From the NCBI GenBank assembly GCA_963920525.1, contig OY986438.1:93982057-94046056 (forward strand): DNA of 64,000 nucleotides, given 5' to 3'. Of the stretch, positions 10,585-21,582 are shown piece after piece. Both the position numbers and the translations under genes were made by a program. The notes under the pieces are model-generated. The model saw only the letters and a program-made list of their open reading frames with translations. It was not told where the DNA came from and made no database searches. The stretch is from Dichetophora obliterata. Lineage: Eukaryota > Arthropoda > Insecta > Diptera > Sciomyzidae. How positions within the stretch are numbered: the first letter of the stretch is position 1; the number at the start of each line of letters is the position of its first letter.

Positions 10585-11635
10585 GAAACGCGGCTTTACT
10601 TTTTTTCAAAAATCCTCAAATTGCCTATTTCTAGAATTTCGAGCAAAAAAACATTAAAAAATCAAAACAACTATATATCTCATTTAACCCTGGGATCGTA
10701 AGACGGTTTTACCCTACGTACACTTTTTATGCAGCGTACACGCAAAATTTACGTATATTACGAATGCAGGGTTAAAATGACTTCAATAGTTTTGAAAAAA
10801 TATTGATGGTTTCAGCTAGAAAAACTTTTGTAATTCCAGTGCTGCCAATATATCAAACCCTGGCTTTAGGGTAAAATGTATTTAGAAAACCTTAAAATCC
10901 AACAAGTTTCTCACTGCAACTTGCAAATTCTCTATTTTTTGGATTCTAAATTTTTTGTGTTACACCAGAAAAAAATACATGCAGCTAACTTATTTCAAGA
11001 TTAACCAAAGCTCTGACTAAAGTCAATTTATTAATTAATCAAAATTATTTTAATGAATTAGCTAAAACTATTTGAACAGTTGACAATCTTAATTATTTAA
11101 ACAGTTATTTGATAAAGCTGTTTTAGAAAAAGTTTAAGAAAATAATTTTGATAAACTAATTAATTAATTTTAATTATGTAAATATTTAATATATATAATA
11201 TAGCTAAAAATTTGTTAATAAGCCTAAATTTTGCTGGAAGTAATTAATGTTTCTTTTTTAAAAGCAAAAAGAAACTTGACTTTTTTCAAAAAATCCATAA
11301 AGTGCCTATTACTTAATTAACATACTAACAGGCTGACAGACAAACAGAGAAGTGGACAAACAGATAAAGTGAAAGACGAATTCTTTAAAAAATCAAATCG
11401 ACGAATTGACAGACAGATTTTCAGATGGATCGAAATGGGCCGAATATATTGGCAGCACTGGAATTCCAACATTTCTTCTAACTTAAGCCATTAATATTTT
11501 TTCAAAGTTATTGAAGTCATTTAAGATTAGAAATATATTTGCTTTAGATTTTTTTATTTTTTTTTGTTCTCGAAATTCGAGAAACCGGCAATTTGAGGAT
11601 ATTTCAAAAAAGTAAAGTTTCAGCAGCCAAAACTT
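10585..11635. repeat. Imperfect ~1-kb palindrome (fold-back structure)
   Basis: The arm at 10585-10860 is matched in reverse complement by 11430-11635. Examples are 'tttttcaaaaatcctcaaat' near 10602 against the complement near 11595, and 'ccagtgctgccaatatat' at 10837 against its complement near 11448. The centre near 11100 is AT-rich and also self-complementary. No ends or target duplication could be fixed. Confidence 0.7.
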
Positions 11636-11639
11636 TTTA

Positions 11640-12108
11640 TTCGAATTTTAGTTTTTTTCAGTTTCTTAACAAATAGCTTACAACTATGCCATAGCCAATG
11701 GAGATTTTTTCATAAGAATACCCAAACTTGAAATTTACAAAATATTAAATAAAAAATATAAAACGAACAAGTTATTCAACGTAATCTTATTTTTTCTTGC
11801 ATTTGTATAAAGCCTTGTTTCAGAAAATATTTAAGCAAGATTTGATTGGAATTTTTTAAAATTTGGATTTTTATGATTTTTTTATTACAACAAGAAAGAA
11901 ATTTAAAATTTTTCGGGAAGCAAAATATCATAACTTCAATTTTTATGTTTTATATCTCATTGTAAAGAACTGTAAAATTAAAAGTGAAGTGCTTACTAGA
12001 TTATGGTTGAATAGTTTTCTAAGCATCGTGATTTTAAATCATTTTAAAATAGTTAAAGAAGAATTTCGCATTACTCGCACGGTTTGCTACTCTCCTGCTC
12101 GCTACTTG
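11640..12108. other. AT-rich stretch without recognised gene
   Basis: Open frames here are short, rich in Phe/Lys/Asn and without motifs. Nothing supportable. Confidence 0.35.
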
Positions 12109-12111
12109 TAT

Positions 12112-12236
12112 TGCCCTGTTCACACTTATCAAATCGTTTGTCAAATCCAATAAAACAACTTGGGAATTCCATGGAAATTTCACGTTGTTCTATTTGACAA
12201 ACGATTTGATGAGTGGTTTGAAATGCGAACACCCCT
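12112..12236. mobile_element. 125-bp miniature of the CAAATCG MITE family
   Basis: Only the two ends of the 0.53-kb family remain: a left ccctgttcacacttatcaaa and a right gagtggtttgaaatgcgaac plus ACCCCT, joined by about 50 unrelated bases. A perfect 3-bp duplication TAT flanks it (12109-12111, 12237-12239). Confidence 0.85.
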
Positions 12237-12718
12237 TATGGCTACTACAAATTTCTCATTTTGTTCCTGACGCCGCTGATGCAAGGTCCTTACTATTTAT
12301 AGTCTTTGGTCAAAGTGAGTCGATTGAGTGAGGCCATGGCAGAATAATGAGGTAGGGTAAGTAGCTTTGACAAGACCTATCGTTAATGTCAAAACATGCG
12401 CGTCGGAAGCTAATTTCATCTGGGGGGCAGTACAAATGGTGGTGCAAAAAAAGTTCACCAAAATTTCTTCAAAGAAACATGAATGTGAATAAAGAAATTT
12501 TTTATTTTAGTTTAAAATAAAAAAAAAAAATATAAAAATATATAAAAAATATTAAAATTTCATTATTTTTAAAAGTTCTTCCAATTTCAATATTAGAGAT
12601 CAAGGATCTTTCATATGGTAACATGAAAATATAAGACATAATGGTTGCTTTTATAAAGCAAGACTAGGCATATCTTTACATGGTTTAAGTGCAATAAGGT
12701 ACAAAAAGTTATATCAAT

Positions 12719-13150
12719 TTAAATTATTCCAAAATGTTTCTTTCTGTCCTTGCGAGAAACAAACTCTTTCACCACCTCCATCGAATTCAATTCTTCGGTT
12801 TTATCTTTGTGAATGTGTATAAGTGCTGCATGAGTGAGTCGTTTCTGTGTCATAGTTGCTCGAAGATACGTCTTAAGTCGTCTTAGTGCACTAAAAGAAC
12901 GCTCAGATGAAGCTGCTGATGCAGGCACAGTCAAAAGCAAAGCAATAAGTTTTTCAACTTCATTTAATAGTTTTTTTACAGTATCCGAATTTTTCGCAAA
13001 TTGGGATACAATGCCACTACAATTTCACGGTGTTTGGCCAGGCAATTGCTTCAGCAATTTCATCTGCATAAAGATCTAGTTTTGTTTTTAGATTTTGTTC
13101 AGAAGGCACTTTTCCGTTGAAGGCTTCGATTACAATATTTTCCAACGATT
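12719..13150 (-). pseudogene. hAT transposase C-terminal (dimerisation) remnant
   Basis: Residues VPASAASSERSFSALRRLKT are the hallmark of the hAT C-terminal dimerisation region. They are followed by HIHKDKTEELNSMEVVKEFV and a natural stop at 12719. Upstream on the same strand, weaker matches (LESLENIVIEAF, AEAIAWPNT) continue to about 13150 but are split by frameshifts and a stop. The DDE catalytic core is absent, so the copy is inactive. The sequence style fits ZMYM1-like hAT transposases common in insects. Confidence 0.88.
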
Positions 13151-13189
13151 CCAGAGTGTCAAGATCTGCTTAAATGTACAATAAGATTT

Positions 13190-13265
13190 ACAAAGTGCCA
13201 GTTTACACTAGCTTCACTCAACCGACTCACCGAATGTTAAATCAAAGTGAATCGATTGAGTGAAG
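13190..13265. repeat. Short hairpin
   Basis: agcttcactcaaccgactca is mirrored by tgaatcgattgagtgaagct about 20 bases later. A relative of one arm lies at 12311-12335, just outside the hAT element. Confidence 0.6.
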
Positions 13266-13767
13266 CTGGTATGAATAAAAAAAAAAGTCAAATATCAACC
13301 TGTTTGATCGAATCTAGCCGTTATCTCATTTGAGAGAAGATCAAAAATTTCGAAATAATCTTTTCGTAGCCGATCATATAATGGTAACTATACTGAAGGA
13401 ACCGGATTTGATGTTTGTTCAAAGCGTCGAGGTGGATTTTCATCAGCTTATTCACAGTAGGGGCTTTCGCATGGTCCAAAACATTGGACCAACATGGCAG
13501 ATTGTACAACATGTAGTACCATGCGTAAGCTAAAACGAAAGTCGAAATTTTTGGTTTTTTTCTGCCGATTGTACAATATTGTACAACTATGTAAAATTAC
13601 TGCTCAATTGTTAGGGCATCTAAAAGTTGCTTAGCTATTAGCCGGATGTGTTCTGCTTGAGAGCTTGCAATTAATGATGTTGCTTTACAAGTTGGATCGT
13701 TCGAACGCTCAATCAAATAGTCCCATTAGTTTTCCATCTAACTTATCGTACAACATGTCGTCCAATA

Positions 13768-14297
13768 AGTGCTGTTCACATTTCAAACCGCTCATCAAAT
13801 CATTTGTCAAATCGTTTGACCACAGAAGTGTTCTGACTCTTCAAATTTTTCGTAAAATTTCATTTTATCTTGAACACCGAAGTAAGCACATCGCGATGAC
13901 GGAAAAATTTTAATACCTTTTGTTATTAAAATCGTATTGGAAGAAGAAGAAATTATTTTATAAATTATTATAAATTGTTTGCAACAGTTATTTATTATTA
14001 TTTTGATATTATTTTCTTCCGCTCCTTCTTTTGCCGCGATGTGCACAGGTTGAAAACTTTTTTGATCTGACAAAATCGTACTACACGATTTGACGAGTGT
14101 TCACACTGGTCAAATCGTTCGGCAAATCAGCAGAAAAATCAAAAAATTTTGATTTTCATCAATCGATTTGACCAACGATTTGATAAGTGTTCACACTCGT
14201 CAAATCGCCATCAAATCCATACAAATTCTGTTGGTCAAATCAATTGTCAAATCATTTGATGATCGATTTGATGGCGGTTTGAAATGTGAAAAGCCCT
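13768..14297. mobile_element. Full-length 530-bp CAAATCG-family MITE inside the hAT element
   Basis: Same family as 2521-3051, opposite orientation. It starts AGTGCTGTTCACATTTC and ends ...GAAAAGCCCT, flanked by a 3-bp duplication ATA (13765-13767, 14298-14300). It preserves the junction GATTTGACAATTGATTTG (in complement) that is split in the 2465 copy. Confidence 0.9.
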
Positions 14298-14911
14298 ATA
14301 TGGAAAGCCCCTAAGAACATGTCAAATTTTTTCTTACCAGAGTTGCAAAATTAACAAGCATTAAGCTACATACTTAAGGGTGCTTTTGAACTGAAGTGGT
14401 GGGTTTGCAATAGAAACTCTAGATTTTGTTCTATCTTTTTGCAAACACAGAGAAAGAAAATGGTTATCCGCAAGCATGCTTATGAAGAAGAGAGAAAGAA
14501 GAGGAAAATATATACTACAAAAATATTATCGTTGTAAAAAAAACTGATATTTTGAATAACCTTTGAAGTTTTCCTTTTAAATTGTTTATCTAGCTAAAAA
14601 AGTGGGGGGGCAACTGCCCCCTTGTCCCCCGCTTCCGACGCCAATTCGTCAAAATCATAAAATATAGTGCTGCCATATCACAAATTAAAATCCAATGAAA
14701 AATCCATACTTTGTCTAAGCGTTTCTGATGAAATCCTTTACTAAAAATAGTTCAAAACGGGGAAGTTCAGTTTTTTTGTTTTAGGCAAGCTTGATCCAGC
14801 TTAAGCCTTCTACTTCAAATTTTTTTTGGTTATATAAGCGTGTATTTGTGGTTTTCATAGTGAATTATGTGTGAAGTTACATATATTTTAATAACTTTTA
14901 AAATTTAAAAA

Positions 14912-15244
14912 ATGGCAAAAAAAAGTTGTACAATTTGTCGGACAACGTGGAATAAAGAAAATTTAAGTTTTTTTAGTGTTCTAAGTGATGATGTGAAGAT
15001 GCGAAAGTGGGTGGAGTCTTGTAGCCTCGACTTGGAATTTACAGTAAAAGTTTGTGAAAAACATTTCTCAGAAACTGATTTCATCAACGCTCCACGTAAT
15101 TCGTGCTGCAAGCCACCTTGTTTGATGCCGAATGCAGTACTGTCGTTGCATATCAGTCATTTGGTAGAAAGTGGTCGATGTTGCAAAAAACAACGTTCGA
15201 TGCCGAATGCATTTCCGTCGTTGCAAGTAAATTTAATGGTTTAA
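14912..15244 (+). CDS. Small THAP-domain protein (110 residues)
   Basis: A single-exon ORF opening MAKKSCTICRTTW with the C2CH layout of a THAP zinc finger: C-x2-C near the start, a central Trp in the RKWVES stretch, then C-x2-H in VCEKHFSETDF, and a CKPPCLMPNA stretch in place of the usual AVPT box. THAP domains bind DNA and occur in host regulators and in P-type transposases. After the domain a short segment is nearly repeated (CLMPNAVLSL, later RSMPNAFPSL), followed by a TAA. A TATA-like TATATAAG lies about 80 bases upstream. No transposase catalytic region follows, and hAT debris ends 265 bp upstream. It could be an orphan gene, a transposon fragment or a first exon. The fold call is good, the gene status uncertain. 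Confidence 0.5.
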   Translation: MAKKSCTICRTTWNKENLSFFSVLSDDVKMRKWVESCSLDLEFTVKVCEKHFSETDFINAPRNSCCKPPCLMPNAVLSLHISHLVESGRCCKKQRSMPNAFPSLQVNLMV

Positions 15245-15553
15245 TGGTTGAATATTCAATGGTTTAATTGAGCACTGTCTCAATTTAAAAAAAAAAATGT
15301 TTGATTTATGTTCGTCCATTGCATTAGCAAACGATATAAAAAATTCTTTATCATCGTTGAAAATGTGCAGCGAATAGACGCGTTTTTTCGGTGTCTGCAA
15401 TTTTACGTGTTTTTCGTTGGTATTTTAATCATTTGATCGCTAGTTTTGTCACTGTCGTATGCAACAAGAGTTAAGTTTTAAATCAAGTTAAATTTTTTTG
15501 TTTAAAACATCGATTTAATTGTTGGTTTTCACTTCAAATCAAACTAAGTAAAT

Positions 15554-16482
15554 ATGTCTACTGCAACAAAAAACACCCGAAGTGCCGCTTTAAATCGGAA
15601 AGTTCCTGCCCCGGTGACCCCCCTCGCTGCTTGCAGTTCCAGGTCTGGTGACTCATCGACCACAGCTACACTTTCATTCTCTGATGCAAACCTGAACACT
15701 AAATTGAACTGCATAAGAGAAGCTATTGTTGATCAGCTAACTGAAGCTATAAATGCGTCGGAGGGCAGGGTAATGCAGAAAATCGGCGAAGTTTCAGCTG
15801 AGTTAGCTAACATGAAATCCACTATTAGGAATGTAATGGAGAGAGTAACAGTGGTTGAGGCAGTATGCGCTGAATTAAGTTTGCTAAAAGAGGACATAAT
15901 GGAATTGGCACAATTGAAACAGGCTTCTCGTCTAAGCTGAATGAGGAGATATGCGAGCTTAAATCTCAAGTTAAATCATATGAAAACGTAGCTGTATCAA
16001 CTGACGTCGTCATTAACGGAGTTCCCTTTTCTGCTAATGAAAACTCCGCTGAGTTGTTTGATGGAATATGCTCTTTAGTGAAATGCAACTCGGCCAGACT
16101 GCGGAATATATTTAGAGTACGTGGAAAAAACAACAACAAAAACTCAACATTTATCGTCAAACTTTCTTCACCATATGAGCGCACAATGTTGTTCAAAGCC
16201 GTCTCTGTGTTTCGCAAAACAAACAAGTGATAGCTATTGCTCAGTGATATCGGTCGTGGGGGAGGTGGGTCGCTTCACTTACATGAAAGCTTGACCAAAA
16301 CAAACCGCGATATTATGATGTATGCTAATCAACTTAAGCGAGAGAATCGTGTTGTTGCAGTGTTTTCGTTGCGTGGCAATGTTTTTGTTAGAGCAACCCG
16401 TGATGGTGAGGCGAAACTGGTTTACAGCAAGGAGAACGTTGATTGCATCGCTGCACATGAAGCTGATAAGAGAAACTTTTGA
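15554..16482 (+). pseudogene. LINE ORF1 (nucleic-acid-binding protein), broken
   Basis: Reads as an ORF1 of the CR1/Jockey group. An N-terminal Ser/Thr/Ala-rich part (from MSTATKNTRSAALNRK) leads into a heptad-like coiled coil (about codons 45-125, ending at a TGA at 15938). A different frame continues with VVINGVPFSANENSAELFD, and a further frame with DIGRGGGG, LHESLTKTNRDIMMYANQLK and NVFVRATRDGEAKLV, a domain common at the end of such ORF1 proteins, stopping at 16482. Two frame changes and an internal stop make it inactive. It could be the 5' half of the plus-strand LINE whose ORF2 starts near 20.8 kb. Confidence 0.75.
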
Positions 16483-16856
16483 CGTAAAAATACGTCTTAC
16501 AGCGCGGTTTGTATGGGGGTCATTTTCACGAATATTTTCAAAGTGATATTTGACACTTTGGGTATACCTACAGCCTTTAATATTCATCGTACAAAGAAAA
16601 AAAAAATGCCAAAATATCAGTTTTAGTGGGAATAAAACGAATATCTAATAAAACAGCAAAATCTAAGATGAAAAATTCATATATTCGTATGAAAAATGCT
16701 GCTTTTGTTGTTAAAAAGCTAAAAGCTGCTTATGTTGTTTTTAAGGTTCTTGTTGTTGTTGTATTTGCTTGTTTGGTTCGTAATCACGTCGTTCGTTGTT
16801 GTGCTGCTTTTGTTGTTTTTTATTAATATGTATGTAAATCATACATACATAAATAT

Positions 16857-18166
16857 ACAGTCATGTGAAAATAATTACGGACACCTGTATTTTTATACTT
16901 AAAGCTGCATAAATTACATACAAGGTGCAACAGATAGAGCATTAATTCCCTCGGGTGGCGGTTCCTCCTGATAAGGCGAGTATACAACTTTATGGAGTTT
17001 CTTCCCACATTGTAAAACTTTCAAGATACAGGGTGTTTTACGGTTTTGGTACGTGTTTTGTATTGTTGATCTAGAATATGAACTACTTACCATAAAACAA
17101 AAAATAATATTTTCTATTTTAGAAAAAATATCAACTTTCCCATCAATATATCAACCACTTTCGTGTCATGTGCTGCAGCGGAGCTAAAATTTTGAGATTA
17201 TCAAACGAAATATCAAAAAATTTTGTATCTTTTGTTTTAGCGGAGCTGTAATCATCAAAATTTAAAATCTCTGTTTTTCATGTTAAAATACACTTAGTCA
17301 ACAGTTTTTTCTAATTCTAACTTTGGATGATAACAGCTCCGCTAAAAGAAAAGATACAAAATTTGTTGATATTTCGTTGGATAATCTCAAAATTTTAGCT
17401 CCGCTACAGCACATGACACGAAAGTGGTTGATACACTGATGAAAAAGATGATATTTTCCTAAAATAGAAAATATTATTTGAATTAAGATTGTGAGCTTTA
17501 GATCAAGTAAGTTTTCAAGAAGGCAACAACAACAACAACAACTCTGTATAGAGTCAATCACTTAGCTGACTAGACAGTCTGTTTCGGAAATCGCTACATA
17601 TTCCTCTTCAGTAGTCTTTGAGTGATTAAGCTGTGATCAACTCACTGTTTAAACTAGCATATGAATGTGCAGATTCTGGAATTCATTCTTATGAATTGTA
17701 TGGCTGCTAATCATATGACATTTCAAAGCAGTAGGCTATTTATAGACACCGCCATCAACTCTATCAAGGGTTGCCATCTGTTCTACTTGCTTCTTCATTT
17801 ATTTCAATATTCATTGGTGTTCGATTGTTTGTCGAAATGCACCATAGAAATGAAACGAGTTTTTGCTTCGCCAGAAGCTAGTGTTCTAACTGAAAGGTGG
17901 CTATTTTCACAACCAAATGTAAATAGAAAATATTATTTTTCATTTTATGGTGAGTAGTATAGATTCTATATCAATAATACTAAACAAGTACCAAAACCAT
18001 AAAACGCCCTGTACCTTGAAATTTGTACAATGTGGGAGAAAACTCCATAAAGTTTTATACTCGCCTTATCAAGAAGAATCACCAGCCGAGCGAATTAATG
18101 CTATATCTGGGGCACCTTGTATATAATTCATGCAGCTTCATATATAAAAATATAAGTGTCCCTATG
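16857..18166. mobile_element. Fold-back (long inverted repeat) element, Tc1-like left end
   Basis: The arm at about 16870-17270 reappears in reverse complement in 17330-17480 plus 17921-18166. The outer left end, TA then cagtcatgtgaaaataatta, looks like a Tc1-group terminus. The matching last ~25 bases are missing on the right. Shared landmarks are 'aagctgcat' with 'acaaggtgc', 'gtaccaaaacc(g/a)taaaac' in complement, and the 'agcggagct' boxes. No transposase is left. The right arm is interrupted by a 441-bp insertion. Confidence 0.75.
17480..17920. mobile_element. 441-bp insertion flanked by an 18-bp direct repeat
   Basis: AAATAGAAAATATTATTT occurs at 17462-17479 and again at 17921-17938, while the other arm of the fold-back has it once. 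So 17480-17920 is an insertion with a long target duplication, typical of retroposition. It has no inverted ends. Near its left border it holds 'attgtgagctttagatcaag' and a (CAA)n run, also found at 20319-20370. Not assigned to a family. Confidence 0.65.
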
Positions 18167-18274
18167 ATAGCCAATCGGCTCGGTTGAAAACGGTGTGCAC
18201 TTTTGAAAGCATTGAAGCGGACCGTTTCGTTGTTAGCAAACTATGCATTGTGTGTTTCATATAAGCGTACCATT

Positions 18275-18565
18275 TATTAAGTTGTATATTAAAGTTGATT
18301 TTCTATGATTTAAATACAAATTCTAATTGTTTGATAGTTTAAATCATTCTTGATTTTAAGTACAAATTCCAGTTGTTTGATAGTTTTAAATCGTTTATTG
18401 AGCTTTAGGTCAGGTTAGAACAATTAATTGCTCTAACGAATTTTTTTCAAAGAAACAACAGCAACAACATTTTCAATATGAAAAGAAAAAAAAACATCAC
18501 TAGCTGATTAATAAGTTAGCTCATTAGCTGAACTAGTTAGAGCAATAAATTGTTCTAACCTGACC
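18275..18565. repeat. Dispersed repeat, copy 2 of 3, with a 158-bp hairpin
   Basis: 18275-18410 is the reverse complement of 38220-38375 and 1925-2085. At 18408-18437 and 18536-18565 there are 30-base inverted arms with one mismatch (ggtcaggttagaacaattaa and the complement). The 38-kb copy shares part of the left arm but lacks the right arm. Confidence 0.75.
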
Positions 18566-19415
18566 GGGTGAAAAAGAGAGGGAAAAAGGACAAGAACAAA
18601 CGACACATCAAGCGAATATGACATAAATTTCAATTCGATTCTTGATAAATATAAAAAAGGAATTTACAATTATATAGACAACGGTTTCAAGGTACAGACA
18701 CCTGTCGTTTTCACACCAGCAAATCAGACGCTGCCATTTTAAGTACCGTTTAGCTGGCTTGTTGGGTTGTATTGCAATAGAGAATACTGATGCATGTAGC
18801 TAGAGAGCCAGTATGTGGCTACAAGAAAATGTACTACTACTAGCCAAGGTTGCCAGTTAAAATTTTAAACAATTCTGACAAAAAGCTACTTTTTTCACAA
18901 TAAAATAAATTAAATACAACAAAAATAACCATTGTAAAGATAAACAAAAAAGTTTCTACCGCAATAAAAAAATATCAAAAAAAAAATCTCACGATCATTA
19001 CAAATTACCACAAAAATACCACGCGTTTTAAAAATACCACCACAGATTCCATACGTATTTAAAATTGCCACAAAATTAAATAAAAATACCACAATAAGTC
19101 CCATATGCACAGACAAATTAAAAAATATTTAGAAATATCACAACGAAATTTTGCTTACTAAAAATGAAAAAAAAAATTTTTAAGAAGAATATTACCAAAC
19201 TCCTACAAAAATTAAAAAAATACGCCACTGAATTCTCACGCCAATTAAAAAATACCGCGCTGAATTAAAATATTTAATAGGATTTCCCAAAAACAAAAAT
19301 TCCTAAGGGCAATTTAAAATTACCACGAATGGAATTTTTCCAACATAAATGGCAACGTTCTTCTAGCTGCTGATATTGTTGTTTTGGTTCTGCATGCGCT
19401 GCAAAGGGCCGTTTT
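18566..19415. other. AT-rich stretch without recognised gene
   Basis: Contains repeated 'aaaataccac' phrases between 19000 and 19260 but no open frame or motif that I can assign. Confidence 0.35.
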
Positions 19416-19418
19416 TTA

Positions 19419-19562
19419 CTCGGCAATTCTATGAGCAATAATTGCTTTTGCCGCAAGTAATTTGTGGACTACTCGGGTTTAAAGGGGGCGTTCGTAAACC
19501 CCTCATGCGGGCGAATAATCCACAAACTGCTTGCGGCAAAGGCAATTATTGCCGAGTGACGG
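19419..19562. repeat. Large hairpin with ~60-base arms
   Basis: The arm containing 'aattgcttttgccgcaagta' is mirrored by 'tgcttgcggcaaaggcaatt'. The shared order ACTCGGCAAT, TTTGCCGCAAG, TTTGTGGA, GGGTTT is read inwards on both sides, with a short loop. A weaker third copy (gcaatagttgctttcgccac) follows at about 19586. Confidence 0.75.
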
Positions 19563-19619
19563 GACAAAGAGATCTTACTACCAGAGCAATAGTTGCTTTC
19601 GCCACAAGCTCGAGAATTT

Positions 19620-20318
19620 TCGTGTATAACGAGTGAAAAGCGGGACATAGTAAGCAAAGTTCTGTTTATTTTCTGTGGGCGATTCGGTTCATCCCCTCTA
19701 ACGCTGCTCAACCGATGTGATCTTGCTCTTTTCTGTGCGTCGTTGTTTTAGATTTGCTTGGTAATTGTTGTTGGATCAGTTAGCTGAAATTTATTTAGAT
19801 GTTCTTAATTTTTACTCGACATGAACAGCTGTATTTGACAACTAGCTCGCTTTTCTCTGCTTTCTACTTCATTCCTCTACGAGTCGGCCCTACCTGGTTA
19901 TTCTGCCATGAGTTGGAGTACGAATAAAACGAATGTTTATTTTCAGCATGTATGTATACTACTACGCAATTTTGCGCATGCGTTACCAAGCATGCGTTGT
20001 GCTAGTTGGAATTAAATACCATGATAAATTCCAACTATTTTTACTATGCATTATATTCTGTCCATATTAAAAATTTATTTTGTTAACTAAAATTTTAATT
20101 TTAAATTACTTTTAAAATATATATATATGTATATGCTTTTTACTACAGGAAAAATAAATAATTCAAATTTACCCATATTTATTTCCATTAAATAAATGTA
20201 ACTTTGAATTACATTTAGTTTTAACAAACAAAACAAATGAAAAAGAACAACAAATTCATCACCATAAATATCAAACGAAAACTTTTTATAAAACAAAACA
20301 AATTTTTACATGAATTTA
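19620..20318. other. No gene recognised
   Basis: A phrase near 19886 (tacctggttattctgccatg) resembles short repeats at 12335-12360 and 28055-28080. Otherwise nothing supportable. Confidence 0.35.
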
Positions 20319-20370
20319 ATTGTGAGCTTTTTAGATCAGGTAAGTTTAAAGAAGGACAACAACAACAAAT
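20319..20370. repeat. Second copy of the gtgagctt...(CAA)n module
   Basis: 'attgtgagctttttagatca' followed by ggtaagttt and (CAA)n matches 17487-17540 in order and spacing. Confidence 0.6.
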
Positions 20371-20819
20371 TTGTTTTTGAATAATTTTTATATAGCAGAT
20401 GAAATACTTTAAAAAAGTTTTGAAGAATATACATGAAAAAAACCAGAATTTTTCTCTATTACTGTATAAAAAGGAATTCTACGTCTATACTTACGATATT
20501 ATCGAAACTGTGTCTTTTTTTATTTTGTTATTTTCCGATCATTATATTTTTCAACACTATTAATTCGATATGTTGTTTAAATGCTTATTTCTAAGCAATC
20601 TTTCTTTTCCTTTTTTACTTCCTATATATATATGTCTTTCAATCTTTCTCAATCTATCATTTTTCCTCTACTTGTTCTTCTTTACTTTAGTTAATCTTAT
20701 TTTGGTATGTATCTCAATCTTGTTTAGAGCTGACTCTATGTGTTATCAATCCTGACACTTTCCGACGGTTTGTCTTTTGGTGCTACAGGCAACTATAAAG
20801 CATTAATGCATGTTTTATG

Positions 20820-21266
20820 TAAACAATGTGATGGTCTGAATGTTGTACATTTTAACGCGCGAAGTTTAAACGGATTTAAATTAGATCAAGCAAGGTATGT
20901 GTTTGAAAATTCACCTGCTGATATAGTTTGTGTAACGGAAACATGGTTTAAGAACGATATTCCAGATAGTTTTTACGATTTTAAGGGTTTTAGATTGTTC
21001 CGTAATGACAGGTATGGTGTGGCAAAGGTAAAAGGGGTGGTGGTGTGGCTATTTATTGTAAGTCCAGTCTCAATGTCAGATTTGTGAATAAAAGTAGTAA
21101 TGTCTGTGAGTACCTTAATGTTGAGTTATTTGGTCATAATAAAAAAAATATTAGTGTCATGTGTTTACAATCCTAATCGTTGCAACAGTCCAGAACAGTT
21201 TTTCTCTGACCTTAATACAAAAGTCATTGACTACGATTTTCTCTTAATGTGTGGCGACTTTAATAT
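20820..21266 (+). pseudogene. LINE ORF2, endonuclease part (5' piece)
   Basis: Apurinic-type endonuclease start: LNVVHFNARSLNGFKLDQAR, then ADIVCVTETWFKND, a frameshift near 21020, and CGDFNI at the break. The motifs (NARSL, ETW, GDFN) are those of the CR1/Jockey endonuclease. The rest of this ORF continues after 25146. Confidence 0.85.
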
Positions 21267-21582
21267 AACGACAATATAACAATATAGCGACAATATAACA
21301 ATATAACGACACAAGACATTCGTCTTTATTGTGCAGGATTACAAAAAAGTATAAAAAATTAATCACAAATAAACTGCTGCGTTCAGTAGCCGAAAGGCTA
21401 GTGTTGAACCAGTCATCAACTCAATATCAATAATAAGACTAGTACTTAACTAATACTAAACTTAAGATTTATATTCGATATAGTAACAGTACTTAAAGTA
21501 GGGGTTTTTTTTTATTTAATAAGTTAAAAGGAAGTAAAAAGACAAACAATGTAAGTTTATAATTTATAATTAAATAGTGATT

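Larger units (their letters stand above)
12395..14646. mobile_element. Decayed hAT transposon with transposase remnant
   Basis: Left end catgcgcgtcggaagc and right end gcttccgacgccaatt are inverted partners. The flanking 8-mers are TGTCAAAA (12387-12394) and CGTCAAAA (14647-14654), 7 of 8 identical, as expected of a hAT 8-bp duplication. Subterminal G/C runs (ggggggcag; ctgcccccttgtccccc) are also inverted. It holds a hAT transposase C-terminus on the minus strand and a later 530-bp MITE at 13768. Confidence 0.85.

Noticed and set aside
10141..10701. 186-residue open frame as a gene
   Set aside because: No recognisable motif, no splice context, and its end overlaps a palindrome arm.
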